From Candidatus Limimorpha caballi (lineage in GTDB: Bacteria; Bacteroidota; Bacteroidia; Bacteroidales; F082), in contig JAGHUX010000001.1 in the NCBI GenBank assembly GCA_018064605.1, forward strand, positions 33,547-97,546: a DNA stretch of 64,000 nucleotides, in the 5' to 3' direction. Under the pieces are notes generated by a model. It had not been told where the DNA came from. It worked only from the letters and a program-made list of their open reading frames with translations, and made no database searches. The translations under genes were made by a program, and so were the position numbers. Shown here in pieces: positions 46,680-54,933 of the stretch; the stretch's first letter is position 1, and every line of letters begins with the position of its first letter.

Positions 46680-48188
46680 ATGAAAGCAACAAGAATTTAC
46701 ACCCTGCTTGCGCTCCTGCTGACAGTGGAAGGAATGACGATGCAAGCGCAAGAACTGAATGAAATTTTTTGGTCGCCCGATTCGTGGGTTTACAGCATGA
46801 TGTTTGAGGACGAACATACGTTTGTTGCGAATAGGACTATCGTTGACCAATACTCCAATGTTGCGGAAATTCAATTTGTCAGAATGACCGACGAAGGTGA
46901 GGAACTGGCTTCGCAACAATTGTTTTCAAGGGAAGAGTATGCCGAAGTTGTTTGGCAGAGTCCTATGCAACGTCTTCCCAATGGTGGATTAGCTATTTTC
47001 TATGCGAAAAGGGTTGACGGCATTGCTACTTTTTATCGTGTAAATTTGAATGATGACCTTACATTCAGCACCCTTCAATTGGATTGGGAAACCGATGATT
47101 ACTATGATGACGACAGGACTTTCTATCCTTATAATACAGGCGTTGTCGTAAACAAGGACAGCAACGTTATTATCACTTATCCACCTCACAGTCAATACCA
47201 TCTTAACGGCACCGAAGCCATGCAGTTCTTAAAATTCGATGCTGAAGGACAACTTGTTGGTCAACGGCTGATGGAAGGCTTTCGTGGACAAGAACGCCAT
47301 CACACACTGCCAACTCCTGATTCGCTGGGGTGTCGTATCATCCTTCGGAGTAACGGTTCGCCCAAACTGGATTGCCACACTTTGGATGCCGACCTGAACA
47401 CGATAGTTGTCAAAGAAAACGTGGAAGAATTGTCGTGGCCTTACCAGTGCTGCCGTTTTGCCTATCTGTGCACCAACCCAGTTAATGGAAAGACATACTC
47501 CAATAACATCATAAATTATCCAGCATACGGTGGCAATCCTGCTATTGTCGAGGATATTATGATGAGCGTGTTTGATGCTGAAAACTTTCGTCAGACAAAC
47601 TATGCTTGGGGTCTAACCACACAAAGCCACGATGGCGCTGGAATACTTCAATCGGTTGGTTTTGACGATGACAACAATGTGTATATGGTTGGCCAAATGG
47701 ATAATGTTATGGCTAACGAGTTTTTAAATCGTAACCTGTATATCGCCTATTTGGACGAAAACCTTAACAAATTGGGTGAAATCTACCATGTGGATGATTA
47801 TGCTTATATGGTGAAGTCGATGGCGGCTTATCCCGAAGGCGGATGTCTTGTGAGTTGCCATAAAATCCATGAAGCCACTAATGAAGCAGGGAACTGCCTG
47901 ATTAAAATCACGAAAGAGACTCTTGTCGGCATCGAGGAAGCGCATGATGCCGGCTTCGCCGTTGCGGTGGCTTATCCTAATCCAGGGAAGGATGTGCTGA
48001 ACATCAGGACGGGATTGAAGGATGCTTGGGTGGAGGTGTATGATTTGAATGGGAGGATGATTTATGGGCGAGAGATTACGGAAAATGTCACTGCCATCAA
48101 TACGACGGATTGGAGTGAGGGGACTTATGTTTGGAAGGTGATGGCTGATGGAAAGGAAGTGGAGAGTGGAAAATGGATAAAAGAATGA
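46680..48188 (+). CDS. Secreted protein with T9SS type A sorting domain
   Basis: 502 residues from ATG at 46680 (signal peptide MKATRIYTLLALLLTVEG...MQAQ); the track's extra 24 codons precede the signal. The central 400 residues are beta-rich with no named fold (YNTGVVVNKDSNVIITYPPH, DGAGILQSVGFDDDNNVYMV). The C-terminal 75 residues are a T9SS type A sorting domain: VAYPNPGKDVLNIRT, VEVYDLNGRMIY, EGTYVWKVMADGKEVES. It should be exported through type IX secretion and fixed to the cell surface by A-LPS or released. It lies between two IS5-type ends. Confidence 0.85.
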   Translation: MKATRIYTLLALLLTVEGMTMQAQELNEIFWSPDSWVYSMMFEDEHTFVANRTIVDQYSNVAEIQFVRMTDEGEELASQQLFSREEYAEVVWQSPMQRLPNGGLAIFYAKRVDGIATFYRVNLNDDLTFSTLQLDWETDDYYDDDRTFYPYNTGVVVNKDSNVIITYPPHSQYHLNGTEAMQFLKFDAEGQLVGQRLMEGFRGQERHHTLPTPDSLGCRIILRSNGSPKLDCHTLDADLNTIVVKENVEELSWPYQCCRFAYLCTNPVNGKTYSNNIINYPAYGGNPAIVEDIMMSVFDAENFRQTNYAWGLTTQSHDGAGILQSVGFDDDNNVYMVGQMDNVMANEFLNRNLYIAYLDENLNKLGEIYHVDDYAYMVKSMAAYPEGGCLVSCHKIHEATNEAGNCLIKITKETLVGIEEAHDAGFAVAVAYPNPGKDVLNIRTGLKDAWVEVYDLNGRMIYGREITENVTAINTTDWSEGTYVWKVMADGKEVESGKWIKE

Positions 48189-48274
48189 TGTGATTGAATT
48201 GTTTGAAAACAAAGCATTCATTAGAAATTACTGATAATAATTAAACTAAAAGTAAAACTATGATTGAAAATGTA

Positions 48275-48349
48275 GGGCAATTCTAAATAAAACTCTTTGA
48301 TATTCAGATAAATATTTGTATATTTGCCGAAAATTTGAAGAGAAAATGG
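48275..48349 (+). repeat. IS5-type left end, copy 3 (truncated by a second transposon)
   Basis: Identical to copy 2 except GGGCAATTCT for GGGCATTTCT, and cut right after the transposase ATGG by the terminal repeat of another element at 48354. It interrupts a reading frame after ATG ATT GAA AAT (48260), whose TAA is supplied by the repeat. Confidence 0.82.
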
Positions 48350-48353
48350 GGCG

Positions 48354-49004
48354 TATAGGTCAATTTGCAGGATTTTTTGTCTAGGTATGTCGCTATAGGT
48401 CAAATTGCAGGATAAGATTTCTCCGTTATCGCCTTGCCGTATAAATACAAATCACTAACCTTGCCTTGCGACTCTCTTCCGCCATGCCGCCATGGCTGCT
48501 CAGGTTCTTCTTTAGATCCGTAAAGGCCCTCTCAATCTTGTTGTTGGTGTTGGGCATTCCCTCACACGCTGCCATCTGACAAGTGAAACGATACGGAAGA
48601 TAGCGTCTGATTATCTGCTTCATGTGGAATTGGCACATCTGAATCTTATAGTCATTGAAGATGCCGAACAAGCTCTGCTTCCCATCAATGATGAGTCCTT
48701 TTATATCATAGCCACGTTCTTCAATACTTCGCACAGCCGATTCGTATTCTGCGTTCGTCTCGTTTCTTTACTGTGTGTGAAGACCCGCACACGGGGCATT
48801 TACTCTTGTGCATACTAACTGTTTTTTGAGTTTTGAAACTCGCGCAAAGTTAGTGCACGCAAGGGATACGGCCATGTCGTATCCTGCAAAATGACCTATA
48901 GAAGACTTTTAAGCATCGATTTTGGGTCTGAAAGCTTTGAATCGTCGGAATCGCCTGTATTTACAAGGGATTGAGAGGTACTATATCCTGCAATTTGACC
49001 TATA
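48354..49004. mobile_element. Nested transposon remnant with four copies of a 20-bp terminal repeat
   Basis: TATAGGTCAAATTGCAGGAT-type repeats occur at 48354-48373 and 48394-48413 (forward) and inverted at 48881-48900 and 48985-49004. The inner and outer pairs suggest one deletion derivative nested in or beside another. Between the inner pair lies a deleted transposase gene (minus strand). The outer right repeat joins the stub of a MmeI-like gene. Confidence 0.7.
48426..48813 (-). pseudogene. Deleted transposase, zinc-binding IS256-like type
   Basis: ATG at 48813 opens a frame with a zinc-ribbon start (MHKSKCPVCGSSHTVKK) that ends at TGA 48721. Another frame continues with the catalytic-region segment SIEERGYDIKGLIIDGKQSL, FNDYKIQMCQFHMKQIIRRY and then the C-terminal GMPNTNNKIERAFTDLKK. 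The parts fit a mutator/IS256-like transposase with an N-terminal zinc domain, joined by internal deletions and frameshifts. Not functional. Confidence 0.7.
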
Positions 49005-49007
49005 GAT

Positions 49008-49246
49008 CTTTTTTGCTCAATCAACACCTTGGTTGAAGATATATATGCATCAATGAAACTTGTGTGCATGAGTTTCACTCGTTTTTCAAATTCAATATAC
49101 TTTTGCGGCTCGTCAATTCCAAACACCGATGAAAGTAACGACATCCAAAACTGTTGTGTTTCGCTTTTCTCGTCACCGCGATTTTTCCATTCTTCTGCAA
49201 AGGCTTTTGCGTTTGCCCTTTGTTCCTGTACTGTCATGGTATGCAT
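49008..49246 (-). pseudogene. N-terminal stub of a MmeI-like (type IIL) restriction-modification enzyme
   Basis: From ATG at 49246 about 78 residues match the N-terminus of large class I SAM-dependent methyltransferase/restriction proteins: KAFAEEWKNRGDEKSETQQF, FGIDEPQKYIEFEKRV, TSFIDAYISSTKVLIEQK. In intact relatives TKVLIEQK is followed by the rest of the nuclease-proximal domain; here the transposon terminal repeat replaces it, and the codons from about 49007 down to 48896 are transposon-derived. The remaining roughly 800 residues are gone. Confidence 0.78.
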
Positions 49247-49349
49247 TATCGTTTTGCGGAATAAAACCTGCTTAAATATTTTGATTATTTTCGTTTAAAA
49301 AGTTGCGTATATCATTGATTACAAGTACTTTTTTCAGTGCATAAACCAA

Positions 49350-50360
49350 CTATATAGCTTTAAGTTGGAACGCCTTTTCAAAAGGTATTATCCCGTGTTT
49401 TTCAAAACAGTCTTTCCATGCGTTTTCCTCGTGGCTCAACCTTGTCATCTCACGTGCCGTGCACGATTTGAAACGCTCACACACCATCTGCATGACTGCA
49501 AGTTCCTTTTCCGAAAAAACACCACGGTCGCATTTTGATGTTGTGCCAAGCACACAACCTTCAAAGTCACCGGCAACCCTCGGCTCATGGCTTATCTCGT
49601 CAAACTCACTATACACCTTCTCCCATTTTTCCGGCACAGGGCCGTAGTCAATCGCCCTGTACGACAATCCTGTAAGTGACGAACCTGTTTCCCTATATTT
49701 CACAAAATCAATATAAAACAGCATTTTATTCATCTTTGTGTAAAAGATTTCACCTACATGTCCGATGACAAAAAGCATCACATTTTTCAGACGTTCCAAC
49801 GACAGCTGGCCGAAACCATTATCGATGTTTCTGCCGGAAACGAACAAGCGTTGCGTCTCGTACTGTTTAATGCGCAGCGTCTCAGCACTACTGATTGCGC
49901 ATTCTACCTTGCCCAATATTTTCGAATATTCCTTTTCTGTCAGAAGATGCCTTGAACTTTCAAGTATATCCTTGAAAACCAAAGGGTTCATTATTGACCG
50001 TATCATCCTTCCATTTGAAACGCTCGGAATCTCCTCCTGTTCGTATCTGCGCCATTGATTCGCACCGAATCCGAGAATCAGCGACATCTTGGAAGAGCTG
50101 ATTCCATATCGTTCGCGTACTTCCACAATCTCATCCGTAAAAGGAATGCCGTATTTCTGACAATACATATTATGAACCTGGGCGTACCACACACCGTCCG
50201 TCTCCGTGTCAGTGAACCGCTCACCCGTGTCTTCACAACGATAAAACGGAAACATCACATGAAAATTCTCTTTGCGGAACTCAACGTCACGCCACTCCCA
50301 TTCAAGCGACATCCTGCCGCCTGTTATCGGACTAACCAGTTTTTCCTTATCGTTAAGCAT
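49350..50360 (-). CDS. Panacea (DUF4065) domain antitoxin-like protein with MqsA-type HTH
   Basis: 336 residues. The N-terminus (SPITGGRMSLEWEWRDVEFR, YRCEDTGERFTD) is the YgiT/MqsA-like region with the zinc cysteines mostly lost; an HTH follows (YGISSSKMSLILGFGANQWR). Residues about 190-330 form a Panacea/SocA-like DUF4065 domain (NVMLFVIGHVGEIFYTKMNK, LTGLSYRAIDYGPVPEKW). Panacea proteins neutralise many unrelated toxins by direct binding. No toxin gene lies next to it: one side is the MmeI stub, the other the PNGase F-like gene 13 bp upstream. So it is either an orphan, a regulator, or it acts on a toxin elsewhere. Confidence 0.82.
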   Translation of the reverse strand: MLNDKEKLVSPITGGRMSLEWEWRDVEFRKENFHVMFPFYRCEDTGERFTDTETDGVWYAQVHNMYCQKYGIPFTDEIVEVRERYGISSSKMSLILGFGANQWRRYEQEEIPSVSNGRMIRSIMNPLVFKDILESSRHLLTEKEYSKILGKVECAISSAETLRIKQYETQRLFVSGRNIDNGFGQLSLERLKNVMLFVIGHVGEIFYTKMNKMLFYIDFVKYRETGSSLTGLSYRAIDYGPVPEKWEKVYSEFDEISHEPRVAGDFEGCVLGTTSKCDRGVFSEKELAVMQMVCERFKSCTAREMTRLSHEENAWKDCFEKHGIIPFEKAFQLKAI

Positions 50361-50373
50361 AATATAACTCCTT

Positions 50374-52068
50374 TCATCTCCTCTCTCCTACCAGCACCCC
50401 CGACACCATCCAGTGCGAGAAGCTGCCGCCCTCGTCGGCGCCCTGCGGGATGGCGACGGTTATCGTGTGACGCCCCGGCTTCAAATGACTCAGGTCGAAA
50501 TATGTCGGGTTAGTGGCCGTCCCCGGACACCATCCCGAACGTGAATAGTCGGACGACGAGACGCCGTTCCAGAAGTTGCCCGACACCGGGTTCAGCTCGC
50601 GGTAGGTGCCGCAGTCGCAACGCCAAGGCGTGAAGGTGAACGTCGTCTCGCCGTCAACGGTGACCGTGTTCTCCTTCGGGTTGAACTCATCGCCGCCGCC
50701 CCAGCCGCCGTGACCGGTCGTGATGTACCTGAGGCGCAGATTCTCAACGTTTTCAGGGATGTCGAACTCAACGGTCAGACTGTCGGTGCGGAACAGTCTC
50801 CCGTAATTCTGCCCCGCCATCTCCATGACGTTGCACGTGTTGAAAAGCGGGAGGCTCCAGCGGCGGTTTCCGTCGGTGTCGCCGCTGTAATCCTGCGGGT
50901 AGGCGACTAAATCCAGCGAGACCTTATGCCCGCCGCCGTCGTAGTTGCCGATGAACGCGCCAATCAGCACATCGCCCGAAAGACGGTCGGAAAGCTCGCT
51001 GACCTCCACCTTGTAATACGCCTCGTCTTCCCATTCGAGACCGTCGATACTGACGCGGCCGTTGAAATGACTCACGCCGAACGGAGTGAAGAACCTCATC
51101 AACTCAACGACAGGCATATAGTCGTTTTCAAGACGTATTCCTTCATACTTTCTTCCGTTTCTATCGTATTGACATGGAAGGACTTAAATACTGTCAATTA
51201 AAGCGTCACGCAAAGACAGTTTCCTATCTAATGGAATCACAAAAACTGAGCCGGTGCGGTCGTAGGCGTCGCCGTTCGACTTCTGGTGAAGCTCCGCGAA
51301 AAGCTGGTAATGTTCGGGCAGCATCGGAAGTTTAACCCGTTTCAGAATCACCGTCCCCGACGCGAAATGAATCACCGAATCGAAAGGAATCTCGCTTTTG
51401 AACTTCTCGATATTTGCGAAGTGAATCTGGTCGTCATTGAAGATGCTGAAACGTTTTATCAATTTCTCCTTGTTAATACTGTCAAGCTCCCTCCCTCTCT
51501 TTCTAATGCCTAAATCATTGGGAATCAAATCTTTTTTTATTCTTTTGTCTTTTTTCACCGACTTCAGTTCCAGAATCCTGTTTCCGTTTATCGCCTGCCT
51601 GACCATCACGCCTTTCAGATAGCCGCGCGACGTTGTCGGAGTTGCATCGTAGCCGGGTTTCTCGGTCATCCAGACCTCAATGGTGTTCGAGTTTATCGAG
51701 GTTTTATATTTGATGCAATCGTAGCCTTTGATTTTTTCCGCTCCGACTTTCTCAAATGTAACATCATTGTTTTTCAATGAATTAACGGAGTAAAACGACT
51801 CGCCGTCCTGATAATTCATCTGGAAATAAACGGAGTCAGAATCGTAATCAACGTAAGTGTAATCGGTTGATACTCCGTCGATTAATTTGCCGGAAAACTC
51901 TTGGACATCGTAAATCTTCAACTGTTTCTTATAGCGGAGGACTTCACGGAAAGTAGTGTCGCCGCTGTCGGAGCCCAGCGCATACGATTGATAAACAAGA
52001 TGTTGCTGCGAAAATGCGCAAAATGTCGCGAAAATCGAGCTTAAAAACAAAAATACACGTTTCATCAC
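50374..52068 (-). pseudogene. PNGase F-like N-glycan amidase gene with an in-frame TAA
   Basis: Two track ORFs (51184-52068 and 50374-51117) share one frame and are separated by a single TAA at 51184-51186. Read through, they give 564 residues: signal peptide (FLFLSSIFATFCAFS), an N-terminal domain of about 240 residues, then the PNGase F N-domain (KSNGDAYDRTGSVFVIPLD before the stop; YEGIRLENDYMPVVELMRFF after it) and C-domain (YITTGHGGWGGGDEF, WRCDCGTYREL, DYSRSGWCPGTATNP). Such enzymes release N-glycans from asparagine. The stop falls within the PNGase N-domain, so neither half alone should be active. A CAA (Gln) codon changed to TAA is the simplest cause. Confidence 0.83.
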
Positions 52069-52082
52069 ATTAATTTTTTTTG

Positions 52083-52090
52083 CAAAAATA
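52083..52090 (-). promoter_or_regulatory. -7 box for the PNGase F-like gene
   Basis: CAAAAATA reads TATTTTTG on minus, 15 bp upstream of the ATG at 52068. Confidence 0.5.
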
Positions 52091-52099
52091 AAAAAATCG

Positions 52100-52107
52100 T
52101 AGATTTG
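52100..52107 (+). promoter_or_regulatory. -7 box for the S9 peptidase gene
   Basis: TAGATTTG, only 10 bp from the divergent -7 box of the PNGase F-like gene, so the two promoters overlap back to back. Confidence 0.5.
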
Positions 52108-52173
52108 CAGTTTGAATTCCGATTAAAAATTAATTGGAGTTTAAATTAGAATTATTTACAAAATTTGTTGAAT

Positions 52174-54240
52174 ATGAAAAGGCTTTTAATTCCAATCGCG
52201 ATGCTTCTGTTTGTTTTGCAGGGCTGCGACACGAAGCAGGATGTCCCTCTTCGTGAGACAATCAAGTTAGATTCTGATGTGATGACGCCTGAGGTGCTGT
52301 GGTCGATGGGGCGCATCGGCGAGTACGACGTCTCCCCTGACGGCTCACAGGTCGTTTACAGCGTCACCGACTATTCCATTGAAAAAAACAAGGGTATTTC
52401 GAGGCTTTACGTCATGAATGCAGACGGAAGCAACCTCGAGTGCATCACGGAAGGCACTGGCAGTCAATACAGTCCGACGTGGACTTTGAAGGGGAAGATA
52501 GCCTACATGGCGGTCAGCAACGGTGAGATGCAGCTTTGGGAGATGGATGCCAACGGCATGAACAACCGGCAGATCAGCGTCATTGACGGCGGGATCACGG
52601 GGTATCTCCTCAGCCCCGACGAGAAGATGCTCGTCTATACGGCGGAGGTCAAGCTCAAGGACCAGGTCGCCGACATCTACCGTGACCTGCCTCTTTCTTC
52701 GGGAAGGATCAACAACGACTTGATGTACCGCCACTGGGACCAGTGGGTTGACACGTACAGCCACATCTTCGTCGCCGACATGCAGAAGGGCGTGGTCAGG
52801 AATGGCAAGGACATCATGGAGGGCGAAATGTGGGAGTCGCCCGTGAGACCGTTCGGCGGGATGGAACAGGTCGCGTGGACCGCCGACGGCGAGAACATCC
52901 TTTACTGCTGCCGCAAGAAGGTCGGCAAGGAATATGCAACGTCAACAAACACTGACATTTACAGATACAATGTCGCTTCGGGCAACACGGTGAACCTCAC
53001 CGAGGGGATGATGGGCTACGACCTCAACATCGCGGTGTCGCCGAAGGGGAACAAAATGGCATGGGAGAGCATGGAGCGTGACGGCTACGAGGCTGACAAA
53101 CAGCGTCTTTTCGTCATGGACCTTACGACGGGCGAGAAGAAAGACTACACGTCGGGCTTCGACCAGAACGCCACCTCGCTGACGTGGTCGGCCGACGGCA
53201 ACACCATTTATTTCATCAGCGACAAGAACGCCACCGACCAGATCTACGCGCTGAGTCTCGGCACCGGCAGCATCACCAAGATCACGGAAGGCAAGCACAA
53301 CTTCGTGTCGGTCGCCGTCGCCGGCAAGAACCTCATCGGCGGGATGCAGTCGATGAGCCGTCCGACGGAACTCTATTCCGTTGACACCGACAACGGCGAA
53401 TTCAAAGCCATAACGCATGTCAACGACAACATTTTCAATCAGTTGAAGACCGGGAACGTCGAGGAGAGATGGATCAGGACCACCGACGGCAAGATGATGC
53501 TTACGTGGGTCATCTATCCGCCGCATTTCGACAGGAACAAGAAATACCCCACGTTGCTTTACTGCGAGGGCGGCCCGCAGAGCACGGTGAGCCAGTTCTG
53601 GTCATACCGATGGAACTTCCAGATGATGGCCGCCAACGGATATGTCATCGTGGCACCCAACAGACGCGGGCTGCCGGGCTTCGGGCAGGAATGGAACGAG
53701 GCCATCAGCGGCGACTACGGCGGGCAGTGCATGAAGGACTACCTCACCGCCATCGACGTGATGTCGGAGGAGCCTTTCGTGAACAAGGACAAGCTCGGTG
53801 CCGTCGGCGCAAGCTTCGGCGGTTTCTCCGTGTATTGGCTCGCCGGCCACCACGACGGACGCTTCAAGGCCCTGATCGCGCACGACGGCATGTTCAACCT
53901 TGACGCCCAATACCTTGAGACTGAGGAGATGTGGTTCGTGAACTGGGACTTGGGCGGCCCGTTCTGGGAGAAGGACAACCCGGTGGTGAAGTGGTCGTAT
54001 GCCAACTCGCCGCATTTGTTTGTCGATAAATGGACGGCGCCGATCCTCGTCATCCACGGCGGCCTCGACTACAGGATCTGCTTCACGCAGGGGATGCAGG
54101 CCTACAACGCGGCCGTCATGCGCGGCATACCGGCGGAGTTCCTGTATTTCCCGGACGAGAATCACTGGGTACTTCAGCCGCAGAACGGCATCCTGTGGCA
54201 GAGAAGGTTCGCCAACTGGCTCGACACCTACCTGAAATAA
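52174..54240 (+). CDS. S9 family (prolyl oligopeptidase/DPP-like) peptidase lipoprotein
   Basis: 688 residues from ATG at 52174, with a lipoprotein signal (LLIPIAMLLFVLQGCDTKQD). An N-terminal beta-propeller (VSPDGSQVVYSV, TWSADGNTIYFISD) covers residues 40-430. The alpha/beta hydrolase domain has the nucleophile in GASFGGFSVYWLA, the acid in HGGLDYRICF and the His in DENHWVLQ. It should cleave peptides, often after Pro or Ala, at the envelope. Single gene, divergent from the PNGase F-like gene, which could place glycoprotein deglycosylation and proteolysis under one control region. Confidence 0.93.
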   Translation: MKRLLIPIAMLLFVLQGCDTKQDVPLRETIKLDSDVMTPEVLWSMGRIGEYDVSPDGSQVVYSVTDYSIEKNKGISRLYVMNADGSNLECITEGTGSQYSPTWTLKGKIAYMAVSNGEMQLWEMDANGMNNRQISVIDGGITGYLLSPDEKMLVYTAEVKLKDQVADIYRDLPLSSGRINNDLMYRHWDQWVDTYSHIFVADMQKGVVRNGKDIMEGEMWESPVRPFGGMEQVAWTADGENILYCCRKKVGKEYATSTNTDIYRYNVASGNTVNLTEGMMGYDLNIAVSPKGNKMAWESMERDGYEADKQRLFVMDLTTGEKKDYTSGFDQNATSLTWSADGNTIYFISDKNATDQIYALSLGTGSITKITEGKHNFVSVAVAGKNLIGGMQSMSRPTELYSVDTDNGEFKAITHVNDNIFNQLKTGNVEERWIRTTDGKMMLTWVIYPPHFDRNKKYPTLLYCEGGPQSTVSQFWSYRWNFQMMAANGYVIVAPNRRGLPGFGQEWNEAISGDYGGQCMKDYLTAIDVMSEEPFVNKDKLGAVGASFGGFSVYWLAGHHDGRFKALIAHDGMFNLDAQYLETEEMWFVNWDLGGPFWEKDNPVVKWSYANSPHLFVDKWTAPILVIHGGLDYRICFTQGMQAYNAAVMRGIPAEFLYFPDENHWVLQPQNGILWQRRFANWLDTYLK

Positions 54241-54248
54241 TAAGTCTG

Positions 54249-54815
54249 TCAGACGATTCTCTCGACATCGCGGTTCGTGAGCGTAATGGTCGCCACGGCC
54301 GCGATGCCGTCTATTTTGACAACGACACGCTTGCTTCTCTTGTTCGGCATCGTCACGAGAGTGCCTTCGACACCGGCGAAGACGCCTGTCAGGACGCGCA
54401 CCCTCTCCCCTTTCTTCAGATCCACGCTGTCAGGGTCGATGACAACACCTTTCTGCGAATCGACAATCTTGATGAAGTTCATCATCACGTCCTCGCGGAC
54501 GGTCTGCGGCGTCGTGAACACGCCGTTCTCCTTCTCCATCATGAAACGCAGGAACTCCAGCCGCCCCTGCTTCAGCTCCATGATGTTCTTGTAACTTGAG
54601 AAAATGAAGATGTAGTTGTGTATCAGCGCGTCGTCCTTCAGTTTTATGACGATGCCTTCCTTGTTCTTGATCTTCTTCTTGTATTGCGGGACGTAGTTCG
54701 TCACCCCCATCTCATCGAGAATCTTTTTCGCGAAAAGCTCACGCTGATATGTGACACGCATGACGTACCACGCATTTTCGTTGTAGTTGAATCTTTTAGG
54801 CTGTTCGGTAATCAT
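54249..54815 (-). CDS. UpxY family transcription antiterminator (NusG paralogue)
   Basis: 188 residues from ATG at 54815; the track's upstream start is a TTG. The NGN domain is seen in AWYVMRVTYQRELFAKKIL and YVPQYKKKI, and the C-terminal KOW motif in KKGERVRVLTGVFAGVEGTL. UpxY proteins are specialised NusG paralogues that stop premature termination in capsule or exopolysaccharide operons, normally their own downstream genes. Here no glycan operon follows on this strand, so it is an orphan in this window. A TACCTTTG box lies 44 bp upstream. Confidence 0.87.
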   Translation of the reverse strand: MITEQPKRFNYNENAWYVMRVTYQRELFAKKILDEMGVTNYVPQYKKKIKNKEGIVIKLKDDALIHNYIFIFSSYKNIMELKQGRLEFLRFMMEKENGVFTTPQTVREDVMMNFIKIVDSQKGVVIDPDSVDLKKGERVRVLTGVFAGVEGTLVTMPNKRSKRVVVKIDGIAAVATITLTNRDVERIV

Positions 54816-54859
54816 AAAATCAAGACCGTATGATTGCAAATTCGTTGCGAAATCGGCGG

Positions 54860-54867
54860 CAAAGGTA
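54860..54867 (-). promoter_or_regulatory. -7 box for the UpxY gene
   Basis: CAAAGGTA reads TACCTTTG on minus, just beyond the terminator of the MATE gene. Confidence 0.5.
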
Positions 54868-54911
54868 AAAAAAAAACCTGGAACGACATCACATTCCAGG
54901 TTTTTTTTTCC
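54868..54911. terminator. Terminator after the MATE gene
   Basis: AACCTGGAA and TTCCAGGTT form a hairpin flanked by long A and T runs, effective on both strands; it separates the MATE-WbuC transcript from UpxY. Confidence 0.88.
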
Positions 54912-54933
54912 AAATGATACTTTATGTTCACCT

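Noticed and set aside
50374-51117. Independent secreted protein gene starting at the ATG at 51117
   Set aside because: The frame is open further upstream to the TAA at 51184, in phase with the preceding ORF, and the missing part is the start of the PNGase N-domain. It is the 3' part of one broken gene.
54816-54839. UpxY start at 54839
   Set aside because: The codon is TTG. The ATG at 54815 gives the usual UpxY length and better spacing to the promoter.
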